Assembly (NCBI RefSeq): GCF_014637725.1
Contig: NZ_BMFC01000005.1
Span: 124,001-188,000, forward strand
Origin: Marivita lacus
GTDB taxonomy: Bacteria > Pseudomonadota > Alphaproteobacteria > Rhodobacterales > Rhodobacteraceae
Direction of reading: 5' to 3'
Length of the DNA: 64,000 bases
Under the pieces are notes generated by a model. It saw only the letters and a program-made list of their open reading frames with translations, made no database searches and had not been told where the DNA came from. The translations under genes were made by a program, and so were the position numbers. Of this stretch, positions 23,578 through 33,229 are shown in pieces. How positions within the stretch are numbered: the stretch's first letter is position 1; each line of letters opens with the position of its first letter.

Positions 23578-25233
23578 TTACCTCGAGAACTTCTTGAACT
23601 TAACCCGCTTCGGCTCGAGGGCATCTGCTCCCAGCCGCCGCTTCTTGTCCTCTTCGTAATCGGCAAAGTTGCCTTCGAACCACTCGACATGGGCATCGCC
23701 CTCAAACGCCAGAATGTGGGTACACAGGCGGTCTAGGAAGAAACGGTCGTGGCTGATGACCACGGCGCAACCCGCGAAGTCTTCGATGGCGTCTTCCAAA
23801 GCGCGCAGCGTTTCGACGTCCAGATCGTTTGTCGGTTCGTCGAGCAACAGAACGTTGCCGCCCTCCTTGAGCAGGCGCGCCATGTGCACACGGTTGCGTT
23901 CACCACCTGACAACAAGCCAACCTTTTTCTGCTGGTCGCCCCCCTTGAAGTTGAACGACCCGCAATAGGCGCGGGAATTGACCTCGGCATCCCCTAGCTT
24001 GATGATCTCGGCCCCGCCGGAAATCGCTTCCCAGACGGTCTCGCCCGCGTTCAGATCGTCGCGCGACTGGTCGACATAGGCCAACTGCACCGTGTCACCA
24101 AAGGACACCGCGCCCGCGTCCGGCTGTTCCTGCCCGGTGAGCATCTTGAACAGCGTCGATTTACCCGCGCCGTTGGGGCCGATCACGCCGACAATGCCAC
24201 CCGGCGGCAGGCTGAACGACAGGTCCTCGATCAGGAGCTTGTCGCCCATCGCCTTTTTCAAGCCGTCGACTTCAATGACCTTTGACCCAAGCCGTGGACC
24301 ATTGGGGATAATGATCTGCGCCCGCCCGACGCGTTCGCGTTCGGACTGACCCGCCATCTCTTCATAGGCCTGAATACGGGCCTTCGACTTGGCCTGCCGG
24401 GCCTTCTGACCCTGACGCATCCATTCCAGTTCGCGCTCCAGCGTCTTCTGCTTGGCCTTGTCTTCGCGCGATTCCTGTTGAAGACGCTTGGCTTTCTGGT
24501 CCAGCCAGCTCGAATAATTACCCTCGTAGGGAATGCCGCGGCCCCGGTCGAGTTCGAGAATCCACCCTGTGATGCTGTCGAGGAAATAGCGGTCGTGGGT
24601 GACGATCAGGATCGTGCCCTTGTATTCGATCAGGTGGTTCTGCAGCCATGCGATGGTTTCGGCATCGAGGTGGTTGGTCGGTTCGTCCAGCAGCAGCATG
24701 TCCGGCGCTTCGAGCAGCAGCTTGCACAGCGCGACGCGGCGCTTTTCGCCGCCCGACAGCGTGGTGACATCGGCCTCATCCGGCGGACAGCGCAGGGCTT
24801 CCATCGCCACGTCGATCTGGCTGTCCAGATCCCAGAGGTTGTTGGCGTCGATCTCGTCCTGCAGGGCGGCCATTTCATCAGCGGTTTCATCGCTGTAGTT
24901 CATCGCAAGCTCGTTGAACCGGTCCAGCTTGCCTTTCTTTTCGGCAACCCCCAGCATGACGTTTTCGCGCACGTTGAGCGACGACTCGAGCTGCGGTTCC
25001 TGCGGCAGGTAGCCGACCTTGGCGCCTGCGGCGCACCACGCCTCGCCGGTAAAGTCTTTGTCCATCCCCGCCATGATCTTGAGCAGGGTGGATTTACCCG
25101 CACCGTTGACGCCGACGACGCCGATCTTGACGCCGGGCAGGAAGTTCAGGTGGATGTTTTCGAACGTTTTCTTGCCGCCGGGATACGTCTTGGAGACCCC
25201 GCTCATGTGATAGACATACTGGTAGGCTGCCAT
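23578..25233 (-). CDS. ettA: energy-dependent translational throttle protein EttA (ABC-F)
   Basis: 551 residues with two ABC ATPase domains and no membrane segments. First Walker A GVNGAGKSTLLK, signature TLSGGEKRRVALC and Walker B LLLDEPTNHLD; second GPNGAGKSTLFK, LLSGGERNRVHMA and LLLDEPTNDLD. The linker (about 240-310, rich in Lys/Arg/Glu) is the P-site tRNA interaction motif. The opening QYVYHMSGVSKTYPGGKK is the EttA hallmark. It gates the ribosome exit from initiation according to ATP/ADP. AAGGAACG precedes ATG 25233. Transcription probably ends at the REP hairpin just downstream. Confidence 0.96.
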   Translation of the reverse strand: MAAYQYVYHMSGVSKTYPGGKKTFENIHLNFLPGVKIGVVGVNGAGKSTLLKIMAGMDKDFTGEAWCAAGAKVGYLPQEPQLESSLNVRENVMLGVAEKKGKLDRFNELAMNYSDETADEMAALQDEIDANNLWDLDSQIDVAMEALRCPPDEADVTTLSGGEKRRVALCKLLLEAPDMLLLDEPTNHLDAETIAWLQNHLIEYKGTILIVTHDRYFLDSITGWILELDRGRGIPYEGNYSSWLDQKAKRLQQESREDKAKQKTLERELEWMRQGQKARQAKSKARIQAYEEMAGQSERERVGRAQIIIPNGPRLGSKVIEVDGLKKAMGDKLLIEDLSFSLPPGGIVGVIGPNGAGKSTLFKMLTGQEQPDAGAVSFGDTVQLAYVDQSRDDLNAGETVWEAISGGAEIIKLGDAEVNSRAYCGSFNFKGGDQQKKVGLLSGGERNRVHMARLLKEGGNVLLLDEPTNDLDVETLRALEDAIEDFAGCAVVISHDRFFLDRLCTHILAFEGDAHVEWFEGNFADYEEDKKRRLGADALEPKRVKFKKFSR

Positions 25234-25341
25234 GGCTGCGTTCCTTTGAATTTCGATTTTGCCGAGGGATACACGCGCAGGCGGACCCGTGCAATCACGC
25301 GTGTTGGTCTCTGGTCGGGTGGACCGAGGGCGCTTTGCGGA

Positions 25342-26085
25342 TTACTTGCGGCGTACCGAGGGCACGCGCGACCGGGTCAGCTTGTAGGTGGCTTCGGGAT
25401 GGGGCGGGTGGCCTTCGGTGCTGGCCCAGAACCGCGGGCCGCCGAGCCGCAGCCAGAGCGGAATGGTCAGTGCCAGACCGATCACAAACCCGCCGACATG
25501 CGCCCAGTAGGCAACGCCGCCTTCATCCGCAGCCGTGCCGAATCCGCCGAAGATCTGCATGGCGAACCACAGACCCAGCATGATGAAGGCCGGGATCGGG
25601 ATGATCCGGAAAATGATCACGATGATGATCAGGATATCGACCTTGGCCTTGGGAAAGAGCAGCAGGTACCCCCCCATCACGCCAGCAATCGCGCCGGACG
25701 CACCCACCGTGGGCACGGGTGATCCGGGCGCGCTGATGTAGTGGATGAACCCGGCACCAAGACCTGCGGCAAGGTAGAACAGGCTGAACCCGACATGCCC
25801 CATCTCGTCTTCGATATTGTCGCCGAAGATGAACAGGAACAGCATGTTGCCGATCAGGTGCATCCAGCCACCATGCAGGAACATGGAGGTCAAGAACCCG
25901 CCGAACCCCTGTCCTTCGCTCACAAGTGCCGGGATCAGCGCGTAGTCGAAATAGAAGCGCATGATCTGCTGATCGTTCTGCATCAGCGGCAGATAGCTCA
26001 GGAAGATGCCGACATTCGCGATGATCAGCGCGTATGTGACAAAGGGCGTGCGGCCGGACGGGTTATGATCGCGGATCGGGAACAT
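25342..26085 (-). CDS. rhomboid-family intramembrane serine protease
   Basis: 247 residues, six hydrophobic spans. The catalytic dyad is Ser130 in TVGASGAIAGVMGGY and His196 in YWAHVGGFVIG; the oxyanion-side HGGWMHLIGNM (His76, Asn80) is also present. It cleaves membrane proteins within the bilayer; the natural substrate is unknown. The C-terminal tail is basic and polar. It lies between ettA and putA on the same strand with gaps of 108 and 31 bases. Confidence 0.94.
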   Translation of the reverse strand: MFPIRDHNPSGRTPFVTYALIIANVGIFLSYLPLMQNDQQIMRFYFDYALIPALVSEGQGFGGFLTSMFLHGGWMHLIGNMLFLFIFGDNIEDEMGHVGFSLFYLAAGLGAGFIHYISAPGSPVPTVGASGAIAGVMGGYLLLFPKAKVDILIIIVIIFRIIPIPAFIMLGLWFAMQIFGGFGTAADEGGVAYWAHVGGFVIGLALTIPLWLRLGGPRFWASTEGHPPHPEATYKLTRSRVPSVRRK

Positions 26086-26116
26086 GCCGCGACAGTTGTG
26101 GCAAAGCGGCGGCGCG

Positions 26117-29100
26117 TCAAGCCGCGCCGCTCAGAAGCTGTGCGTTTCCGCCCGAAGCCGTGGTGTCGACGCAGACATGGCGTTCGAGGCAGGCATGTCC
26201 GGTGTCCGGCATTCCGGTGATCAGGGGCAGGATCGGGCCGGTCCGGGTGGCAAGCGCCATGCGCAGCGCCTGTGCGGTGTCGGCATCGCCCCACCAGATC
26301 GCGCCTTCGGCGGACAGGTCGGCCAACCACGCGGGGTCGATGCTGCCCTCCGCCTTGACCGCCACGCCGCCCAATGCCTCGACCGCCTTGGCCTGTGTCC
26401 TTGCAGCCTCGGTGCCGGGCCCAAGGCACAGGATCGGGCCGCGCGGCTTTGCGGTCAGAACGTTGGATTCGCCTGTCGGGCCGGGCAGGGTGGTCTTGGA
26501 CACGGCGCCTTTCGACCCAGCAGCCTTGAGCGCCTTGGTCAGGCGATCCTTGATGTCCTGCGAAGTCCAGGTGCCCGCGTCCTCGGTCGCGGGATGTTTG
26601 CGGAACCGGGTGAGGTAGTTCGGACCACCGGCCTTGGGGCCAGTGCCCGAAAGCCCCTCGCCGCCGAAAGGCTGGCTGCCGACGATGGCGCCGATCTGGT
26701 TGCGGTTGACGTAGATATTTCCCGCCTCGATCCGTTCCGAGACATGCTGCACGCGGTCGTCGATTCGGGTCTGCAGCCCGAAGGTCAGACCGTAGCCCGT
26801 GGTGTTGATCGCGTCGATGACACTGTCGATGTCCTTGGACTTGAACGTGGCGATATGCAGGACGGGACCGAAAATCTCGCGCTCCATCTCCGCGATGCCT
26901 GTGACCTTGATGAGGGTAGGGGGCACGAAGGTGCCTCCGCCGGGGATCGTCAGGCGGTGCAGCACGCGCCCCTCACCCTCGGCGGTGTCGATATAAGAGA
27001 TGATCCCGTCGCGCGCCTCTGCGTCGATCGCAGGGCCGACATCGGTGCCGTAGACCCATGGATCGCTGATCACGAGCGCGTCCATCGCGCCGGTGAGCAT
27101 CTCGGTTAAGGTCTCCGCGATGTCTTCCTGCACGTAGAGGCAGCGCAGGGCGGAACAGCGCTGACCGGCAGATTGGAAGGCGGATTCGACGATCGCCTGC
27201 ACGGCCTGTTCCGGCAGCGCGGTGCTGTCCACGATCATCGCGTTCAGACCGCCGGTTTCCGCGATGAACGGCGTGCCGGGATCAAGATGTTCCGCGATGC
27301 TGCGGTGGATGATCTGCGCGGTGTCGGTCGATCCGGTGAAGGCCACGCCCTTGACGGCAGGGTTCGATGTGAGTGCTGCACCCACATCCCCCGCGCCGGG
27401 CAGAAGTTGCAGCGCGCTTTGCGGCACCCCTGCCTCGTGCAGCAATTGCGCGGCGCGATAGGCGACCAGCGGTGTCTGCTCGGCGGGTTTTGCCAGCACG
27501 GCGTTGCCGGTTGCCAGAGCGGCAGCGATTTGCCCGGTGAAGATCGCAAGCGGGAAATTCCAAGGGCTGATGCAGGCAAAGACGCCCTGCGGGGCCGGGC
27601 CATCGGCACGGGCGGCGTAGTAGCGCAGGAAATCGACCGCTTCGCGCAGTTCGGCCACCGCATCGGGCAGCGATTTGCCGGCCTCGCGGGCCAGAACGGC
27701 AAAAAGCTCGCCGTAATGCGCCTCGTACAGATCGGCAGCTGCGTTCAGAACCTTGGCGCGCTCCTCGGGGGATACCGTCCAGGGCTGGGCCGCAGCGCAG
27801 GCGCCTGCAACGGTTTGTGCGGTGGCCCAGGTCACTTCGCCAACGGTGTCGCCGGGACGGGCGGGGTTGCTGACCGGGTCAGTTGCCCCGGTCTCTGCCT
27901 CCGTTGCAACCAACGGTGCGGCGGACCACTGTGACGCTGCAAAAGGTGCACGCGCCGATTCAATGGCGGCACGGGTCGGGCGATGCGTCAGATCCCAGCC
28001 CACGGAATTGGGACGTTCCGGCGCAAAGATCTCCGGACCGGTTGGAAGGTCCGGTGTGATATCCGCGTCGAACGGATCCGCGGCCACCTCGGACGGGGGC
28101 ACATCTGTGTCTACGATCTGGTTCACGAAGGAACTGTTCGCGCCGTTCTCCAGCAGGCGACGGACAAGATAGGCCAGCAGGTCGCGATGCGCGCCGACGG
28201 GCGCATAGATCCGGCAGCGCGTGCCCTCGGACTGTTTGATGATGTCGTGCAGCGCCTCGCCCATGCCGTGCAGGCGCTGGAACTCGAACGATGTGCGATC
28301 CTCTGCCATGTGCAGGATTGCCGCAACAGTATGCGCATTGTGTGTGGCGAATTGCGGGTAAATGCGGTCGGTCATGCCCAGCAGCTTGCGGGCATTGGAC
28401 ACATAGCTGATGTCGGTGTGATGCTTGGCGGTGAACACCGGGAAGGCAGGAAGGCCCGCGACCTGCGCGCGCTTGATCTCGGTGTCCCAATAGGCACCCT
28501 TGACCAGACGGACCATGATCTTTCGATCCAGCCGTTCGGCAAGGTTGTACAGCCAGTCGATGACGTGGCTTGCGCGTTGGCCGTACGCCTGCACAACCAC
28601 GCCGAACCCGTCCCAGCCCTTGAGCGATGGCTCGGACAGCACGGTCTCGATCACGTCGAGCGAGATTGACAGGCGGTCCGCCTCTTCGGCGTCGATGTTC
28701 AGACCGATGCCCGCAGAGCGCGCCAGTTGGGCCAGCGTGCGCAGACGCGGCACGACCTCGTTCATCACGGTGTCGCGCTGGGCTTCTTCGTAGCGCGGGT
28801 GCAGCGCCGACAGCTTGACAGAGATGCCGGGGTTGTCGCGGATGTCCTTGGATTTCGCGGCTTCGGCAATCGCGCTGATGGCGCGGGAATAGGACAGGTG
28901 ATAGCGGCGCGCGTCGGTTTCGGTCCGTGCGGCCTCGCCCAGCATGTCGTAGGAATAAGTGTAGCCCTTGGCCTCCATTTTGGCAGCGCGGGTCATGGCG
29001 GACTGGATGGTCTCGCCCAGAACGAATTGCGCGCCCATTTCCCGCATGGCGCGGCCGACCGCCCGGCGGATCACCGGCTCGCCCAATCGCTTGATGGCCC

Positions 29101-29539
29101 CGCGCAGGTGCCCCACCGGGCCGGGCTGTTCGTCCTTGAGCACCTTGCCCGTCAGCATGAGCGCCCATGTCGATGCGTTCACCAGCGGAGAGGTGCTTTC
29201 ACCCAGATGGCTGGCCCAGTTCGAGGGCGCGATCTTGTCTTCGATCAGTGCGTCGATGGTGGCGGCATCCGGCACGCGCAGCAGCGCTTCGGCAAGGCAC
29301 ATCAGCGCGATGCCTTCTTCGGTCGACAGACCGTATTCGCTCAGGAATACTTCCATCAGGCCGGGGCGCGAATCTTCGCGGATCGCCTTGACCAGATTGG
29401 TCGCGTCGGCCCTCATCTGGTCACGGTCCGATTGCGCCAGGTCGGCGGCGCTGCGCAGGCGGTGCACCACCCGGGCCTCTTCGGCATAGGTATTGTCGTC
29501 GATCAGGGGGCGCAGGTTGGGCAGCTCATCACGGGGCAT
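26117..29539 (-). CDS. putA: bifunctional proline dehydrogenase / P5C dehydrogenase PutA
   Basis: 1140 residues. The FAD-dependent proline dehydrogenase barrel occupies about residues 130-470 ([32 protein letters not shown]), and the NAD-dependent aldehyde dehydrogenase domain about 560-1000 with catalytic Cys795 in [16 protein letters not shown]-terminal extension of about 120 residues follows. No ribbon-helix-helix DNA-binding domain is present at the N-terminus, so unlike the E. coli protein it does not repress its own gene; the divergent Lrp-type putR takes that role. Converts proline to glutamate at the inner membrane face. Confidence 0.97.
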   Translation of the reverse strand: MPRDELPNLRPLIDDNTYAEEARVVHRLRSAADLAQSDRDQMRADATNLVKAIREDSRPGLMEVFLSEYGLSTEEGIALMCLAEALLRVPDAATIDALIEDKIAPSNWASHLGESTSPLVNASTWALMLTGKVLKDEQPGPVGHLRGAIKRLGEPVIRRAVGRAMREMGAQFVLGETIQSAMTRAAKMEAKGYTYSYDMLGEAARTETDARRYHLSYSRAISAIAEAAKSKDIRDNPGISVKLSALHPRYEEAQRDTVMNEVVPRLRTLAQLARSAGIGLNIDAEEADRLSISLDVIETVLSEPSLKGWDGFGVVVQAYGQRASHVIDWLYNLAERLDRKIMVRLVKGAYWDTEIKRAQVAGLPAFPVFTAKHHTDISYVSNARKLLGMTDRIYPQFATHNAHTVAAILHMAEDRTSFEFQRLHGMGEALHDIIKQSEGTRCRIYAPVGAHRDLLAYLVRRLLENGANSSFVNQIVDTDVPPSEVAADPFDADITPDLPTGPEIFAPERPNSVGWDLTHRPTRAAIESARAPFAASQWSAAPLVATEAETGATDPVSNPARPGDTVGEVTWATAQTVAGACAAAQPWTVSPEERAKVLNAAADLYEAHYGELFAVLAREAGKSLPDAVAELREAVDFLRYYAARADGPAPQGVFACISPWNFPLAIFTGQIAAALATGNAVLAKPAEQTPLVAYRAAQLLHEAGVPQSALQLLPGAGDVGAALTSNPAVKGVAFTGSTDTAQIIHRSIAEHLDPGTPFIAETGGLNAMIVDSTALPEQAVQAIVESAFQSAGQRCSALRCLYVQEDIAETLTEMLTGAMDALVISDPWVYGTDVGPAIDAEARDGIISYIDTAEGEGRVLHRLTIPGGGTFVPPTLIKVTGIAEMEREIFGPVLHIATFKSKDIDSVIDAINTTGYGLTFGLQTRIDDRVQHVSERIEAGNIYVNRNQIGAIVGSQPFGGEGLSGTGPKAGGPNYLTRFRKHPATEDAGTWTSQDIKDRLTKALKAAGSKGAVSKTTLPGPTGESNVLTAKPRGPILCLGPGTEAARTQAKAVEALGGVAVKAEGSIDPAWLADLSAEGAIWWGDADTAQALRMALATRTGPILPLITGMPDTGHACLERHVCVDTTASGGNAQLLSGAA

Positions 29540-29650
29540 GGCGATCTCCAGTCATATGCCCTACAGTACTGTTTATAGAGCAGGGCAAGTGCCGGTTTAT
29601 TGGACTTCGGCACGTCAAACGAACTGATTTTGACAGGGAAGGCAGGCGAA
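29540..29650. promoter_or_regulatory. putA-putR divergent control region
   Basis: 111 bases between the divergent starts. It contains an imperfectly spaced inverted repeat, GTGCCG (29589-29594) and CGGCAC (29608-29613), 13 bases apart, a spacing compatible with an Lrp-type dimer site. Placement between the regulator and its expected target is suggestive only. Confidence 0.4.
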
Positions 29651-30121
29651 TTGAATATTGCGGAACTGGACAGATTCGACCGCGCGATCCTGCAGGAAAT
29701 GGCATGCGATGGGCGGGTGTCGATCACCGAACTGTCGCGGCGGATCGGCTTGTCGAAATCCCCGACACAGGCCCGGCTGCGGCGGCTCGAAGAGATGGGC
29801 GCCATCCAAGGCTACCGTGCGCTGCTTGATCCCATCCGGCTCGGGCTGGATCACATCGCCTTTGTCGAAGTGAAGATGACCCAGACCCGCGAGGCCGCGC
29901 TGGCCGCGTTCAACGAGGCGGTGGTCAAGATCCCGGAAATCGAGCAAGCGCATCTGATCGCGGGGAATTTCGACTACCTTCTCAAGGTGCGCACCGCGAA
30001 CATGCGCAGCTATCGAAAGGTTCTGGCCGAGAAGATCTCGACCCTTCCGCATGTCGCGGCCACCTCGACTTACGTCGCGATGCAGGCAGTCAAGGAAGAG
30101 ACCTTCGGGAACGTGACTTGA
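29651..30121 (+). CDS. putR: Lrp/AsnC-family proline-responsive regulator PutR
   Basis: 156 residues if TTG 29651 is the start (preceded by GGCAGGCGAA). The N-terminal helix-turn-helix ISITELSRRIGLSKSPTQAR-like region (VSITELSRRIGLSKSPTQAR) and the C-terminal RAM ligand domain with GNFDYLLKVRTANMRSYR are typical. Divergent from putA; in Rhodobacter and Agrobacterium the same arrangement encodes PutR, which activates putA in the presence of proline. No ATG lies near the expected N-terminus, so a TTG start (29651, or 29600 for 17 more residues) is needed. Confidence 0.9.
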   Translation: MNIAELDRFDRAILQEMACDGRVSITELSRRIGLSKSPTQARLRRLEEMGAIQGYRALLDPIRLGLDHIAFVEVKMTQTREAALAAFNEAVVKIPEIEQAHLIAGNFDYLLKVRTANMRSYRKVLAEKISTLPHVAATSTYVAMQAVKEETFGNVT

Positions 30122-30152
30122 CCGATGGATCGCGGCGCGGCCTAATGCAGAT

Positions 30153-30698
30153 ATGCGAAACCTGATGATAGCCCTTGCCGTGGCTGCGGCACAAAGTGCT
30201 GCGGCGGATGGATGTCCGGTCACCCCCGATCACACGACTGCCCTTGATGGCCTTTATGCCGAGGTGCAGCGCGCGCCGAACGAGATGATCGCGCGGAATT
30301 TCTCGAGCCAGATGTGGGAGTTGTGGCTCGAAGCGCCGGATGAGCCCTCGCAGATGATGCTGGACGAGGCGCTTCGGGCGATGCGCGTCAGCGATTATCT
30401 GCGGGCCGAAGACCGGCTGAACACGCTTGTGTCCTACTGTCCGTTCTATCCCGAAGGGTATAACCAGCGGGCGTTCGTCAATTATCTGCGCGGCGATTAC
30501 GCGGCCGCTTTGCCGGACCTTGATCAGGCCATCGCGCTCAACCCGCGCCATACCGGTGCGCTGACCGGCAAGGCGTTGACCCTGATCGCGCTTGGCCGCG
30601 AGGACGAGGCGCAACCGGTCCTGAAGGATGCAGTTGCCTTGAACCCCTGGCTGGGCGAACGCGTCCTCATCACGGAGCCCGAGGGCGAACCGCTCTGA
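30153..30698 (+). CDS. exported TPR protein
   Basis: 181 residues. A signal peptide (RNLMIALAVAAAQSAAADG) is followed by two clear tetratricopeptide repeats in the C-terminal half (about 95-170), including YNQRAFVNYLRGDYAAALPD and ALTGKALTLIALGREDEA. The role is unknown; such periplasmic TPR proteins mediate protein contacts. It is 31 bases downstream of putR on the same strand and could be cotranscribed with it. Confidence 0.8.
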   Translation: MRNLMIALAVAAAQSAAADGCPVTPDHTTALDGLYAEVQRAPNEMIARNFSSQMWELWLEAPDEPSQMMLDEALRAMRVSDYLRAEDRLNTLVSYCPFYPEGYNQRAFVNYLRGDYAAALPDLDQAIALNPRHTGALTGKALTLIALGREDEAQPVLKDAVALNPWLGERVLITEPEGEPL

Positions 30699-30785
30699 CG
30701 GCTGTGCCAATTGCTTGGGATTTGCCGGGTTTCGATGATCCAACCCATTGTTTTTGCCCGACCCCCCGGCTAGGGATAACGCGCT

Positions 30786-30871
30786 GCGGGCGTGATGGAA
30801 TGGTAGACATATCGGACTTAAAATCCGAAGGCCTTTGTGCCGTGTGGGTTCGAGTCCCACCGCCCGTACCA
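30786..30871 (+). tRNA. tRNA-Leu (UAA)
   Basis: 86 bases including an encoded CCA. The acceptor GCGGGCG pairs with CGCCCGT (first pair G-U). The anticodon loop CTTAAAA in the stem TCGGA/TCCGA gives anticodon TAA. A long variable arm (class II, as expected for leucine) and the T-loop GTTCGAG are present. A weak promoter-like TTGCCC sits 32 bases upstream. Confidence 0.96.
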
Positions 30872-31037
30872 GATTTGGCGTGAGACGGAGCGATACGCGG
30901 CCCTGCAAATCGCATACATTCAGCCCTGCGCACTGCGAATAGGATTCTGCAGGCAGCCGGGCATTTTTCCTGTTTGCCACTCAGAGGGTTATCAGGTCTG
31001 ATGCGGGAGTTCTCCAACATCGGGAGCCCGAGTCTTC

Positions 31038-32204
31038 ATGCCCATCCGAAACCGTTTTGCCGAACTGCACCCTGAAATCACCGCATGGCGGCGCGATCTG
31101 CACGAATATCCGGAATTGCAGTATGACCTGCCGCGCACCGCCGGGATCGTCGCGGACAAGCTGCGCGCCTTCGGCTGTGACAGCGTGATCGAAGGGATCG
31201 GGCGCACGGGGGTTGTTGCCTTGATCGAAGGCAAGACCAATCGTTCCGGCAGGACCATCGCCTTTCGCGCCGATATGGATGCGCTCCCGATCTTTGAGGC
31301 GACGGGCGCGGAGCATGCCTCCAAGACTGCCGGCAAGATGCACGCATGCGGCCATGACGGGCATACCGCGATGCTGCTCGGCGCGGCGCAATACCTTGCG
31401 GAGACGCGCAATTTCGACGGCACCGTGGCGATCGTCTTTCAGCCCGCCGAAGAGGGCGGCGCCGGGGCCGAGGCGATGGTGCAAGACGGATTGATCGAAA
31501 AGTTCGGGATTGCTGAAATTTACGGCCTGCACAATTCGCCGCTCCTGCCGTTGGGCCAGTTCGCGATCCGGCCCGGCGCGTTCTATGCGGCTGTGGACAG
31601 CTTTCATATCAACGTGCGCGGCAAGGGCGGGCATGCGGCGCGTCCGAACAACACCGTGGACACGACGCTTGCCGCTTCGGCCATCGTGATGGCGCTGCAA
31701 TCGGTGGTGTCGCGCAACACCGATCCGCAACAGCCTCTGGTCGTGTCGGTCACATCGTTCCGCACCGAATCCGAAGCGTTCAACGTGATCCCGGAACACG
31801 CGACCCTGCGCGGCACCGTCCGCAGCTTCGACATGGAGGTGCGCGCCAGGACGCTTGAGCGGATCAGGACCATCGCCACCCTGACCGCGCAAAGCTACGG
31901 TGCCGAGGCGGAATTCGGCTTTGACGAAGAACCCTATCCCGTCATGGAAAACCACGAGGTCGAAACGGGCCATTGCATCAGTGCTGCCAACGAGGTGGCG
32001 GGCGGGTGCATCACCGACGCGCCGCGCACCACGGGCGGAGAGGATTTCGCCTACATGCTCCAAGCCTGTCCGGGCGCCTATATCCAGCTCGGGATCGGGC
32101 AGGGACCGGGGCTGCATCACCCCGAATACGATTTCAATGATGATGTCATCCCGACCGGCTGTTCCTATTGGGTCACGCTGGCAGAACAAAGGCTTCCCGC
32201 ATGA
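31038..32204 (+). CDS. M20-family amidohydrolase (aminoacylase / hippurate hydrolase type)
   Basis: 388 residues. Metal-binding and catalytic blocks of the M20D family are present: RRDLHEYPELQYD, FRADMDALPI, HACGHDGHTAMLLGA, FQPAEEGGAGAEAM, YGLHNSP and TTGGEDFAYM. Members remove acyl groups from N-acyl amino acids or act on related amides; the dimerisation domain lies in the middle (about 185-295). Cytoplasmic, no signal peptide. The last codon overlaps the ATG of the acetamidase gene by four bases, so the pair likely forms one degradation step series. Confidence 0.92.
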   Translation: MPIRNRFAELHPEITAWRRDLHEYPELQYDLPRTAGIVADKLRAFGCDSVIEGIGRTGVVALIEGKTNRSGRTIAFRADMDALPIFEATGAEHASKTAGKMHACGHDGHTAMLLGAAQYLAETRNFDGTVAIVFQPAEEGGAGAEAMVQDGLIEKFGIAEIYGLHNSPLLPLGQFAIRPGAFYAAVDSFHINVRGKGGHAARPNNTVDTTLAASAIVMALQSVVSRNTDPQQPLVVSVTSFRTESEAFNVIPEHATLRGTVRSFDMEVRARTLERIRTIATLTAQSYGAEAEFGFDEEPYPVMENHEVETGHCISAANEVAGGCITDAPRTTGGEDFAYMLQACPGAYIQLGIGQGPGLHHPEYDFNDDVIPTGCSYWVTLAEQRLPA

Positions 32205-33127
32205 TCATCCAAGCCGGTCCAGAGACCTGTCACTGGGGTTATTTCGATGCAACTCTCGATCCTGTGGCAACCGTGCCCAGCGGGGCAGAGGTGACGATGA
32301 ACTCTGTTTCGGGCGGGCCAGAGGTGTTGCCGGACGACAGTTTTCACATCCCGCCCGAGCTTTTGGCCATCCACGAGACCGGCGTTCCCAAGGTGCCGGG
32401 GCATATCCTGACCGGACCCGTGGCTGTCGAAGGCGCCGTGCCGGGCGATGTGCTGCAGGTCGATATCCTGGATGTCCGGCTGCGGCAGGATTGGGGCTTT
32501 ACGTTCATCCGGCCCTTGTCGGGCACGCTGCCGCTGGATTTCTCGGAACGGCAGGGAATGACCCTGCGGCTTGATGCCGACGCGAACGAGGCGCACCTGC
32601 CCTGGGGTCGCAAACTGCCGCTGGCGCCGTTTTTCGGGGTCATGGCCGTTGCCCCGCCGCGTGGCTGGGGCCGGATTTCCACCATTGAGCCGCGCGCGCA
32701 TGGCGGCAACCTCGACAACAAGGAACTGGTGGCGGGCACCACGCTATACCTTCCGGTCCATGCCGAAGGGGCGCTGTTCTCCTGCGGTGACGGACACGGG
32801 GCGCAGGGCGATGGCGAAGTGTGCGTGACGGCGATCGAAACCGCGTTGCAGGGCCGGTTCCGCCTGACCCTGCGCCGTGATCTGGACATGACCTATCCCG
32901 AGGCCGAAACCCCAACGCATTACATCACCATGGGGATGCATCCCGATCTGGACACCTGTGTCGAGATGGCGCTGCGGCGCATGATGGTCGTTGTCTCGGC
33001 CAAGTTGGGGATCAGCCGGGCCGAGGCCTATATGCTCTGCTCGCTTGCGGGGGATTTGCGGATCACGCAGACGGTCAACCGCGAAAAAGGCGTGCATATG
33101 ATGATGGCGAAATCCTGTCTTGAGTAG
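32201..33127 (+). CDS. acetamidase/formamidase family protein
   Basis: 308 residues. Typical FmdA/AmdA segments are seen: TGPVAVEGAVPGDVLQVDIL, GRISTIEPRAHGGNLDNKEL, FSCGDGHGAQGDGEVCVTAI and the C-terminal MLCSLAGDLRITQTVN. The histidine, aspartate and cysteine residues in the G-D-G-H-x-x-Q-G-D-G-E motif line the metal site. It hydrolyses short amides to ammonia. ATG 32201 overlaps the preceding gene by ATGA, so translation is coupled. The physiological amide is not known. Confidence 0.93.
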   Translation: MIIQAGPETCHWGYFDATLDPVATVPSGAEVTMNSVSGGPEVLPDDSFHIPPELLAIHETGVPKVPGHILTGPVAVEGAVPGDVLQVDILDVRLRQDWGFTFIRPLSGTLPLDFSERQGMTLRLDADANEAHLPWGRKLPLAPFFGVMAVAPPRGWGRISTIEPRAHGGNLDNKELVAGTTLYLPVHAEGALFSCGDGHGAQGDGEVCVTAIETALQGRFRLTLRRDLDMTYPEAETPTHYITMGMHPDLDTCVEMALRRMMVVVSAKLGISRAEAYMLCSLAGDLRITQTVNREKGVHMMMAKSCLE

Positions 33128-33229
33128 GACCAACAGGGCCAAGGAGCACACCGCGTGGACAGGCCCGCTGTGCGTCCTGCGCGAAATGGGCTGACCGACG
33201 CACTCTGTCGAGGGTCAGCCCTGTATGTT

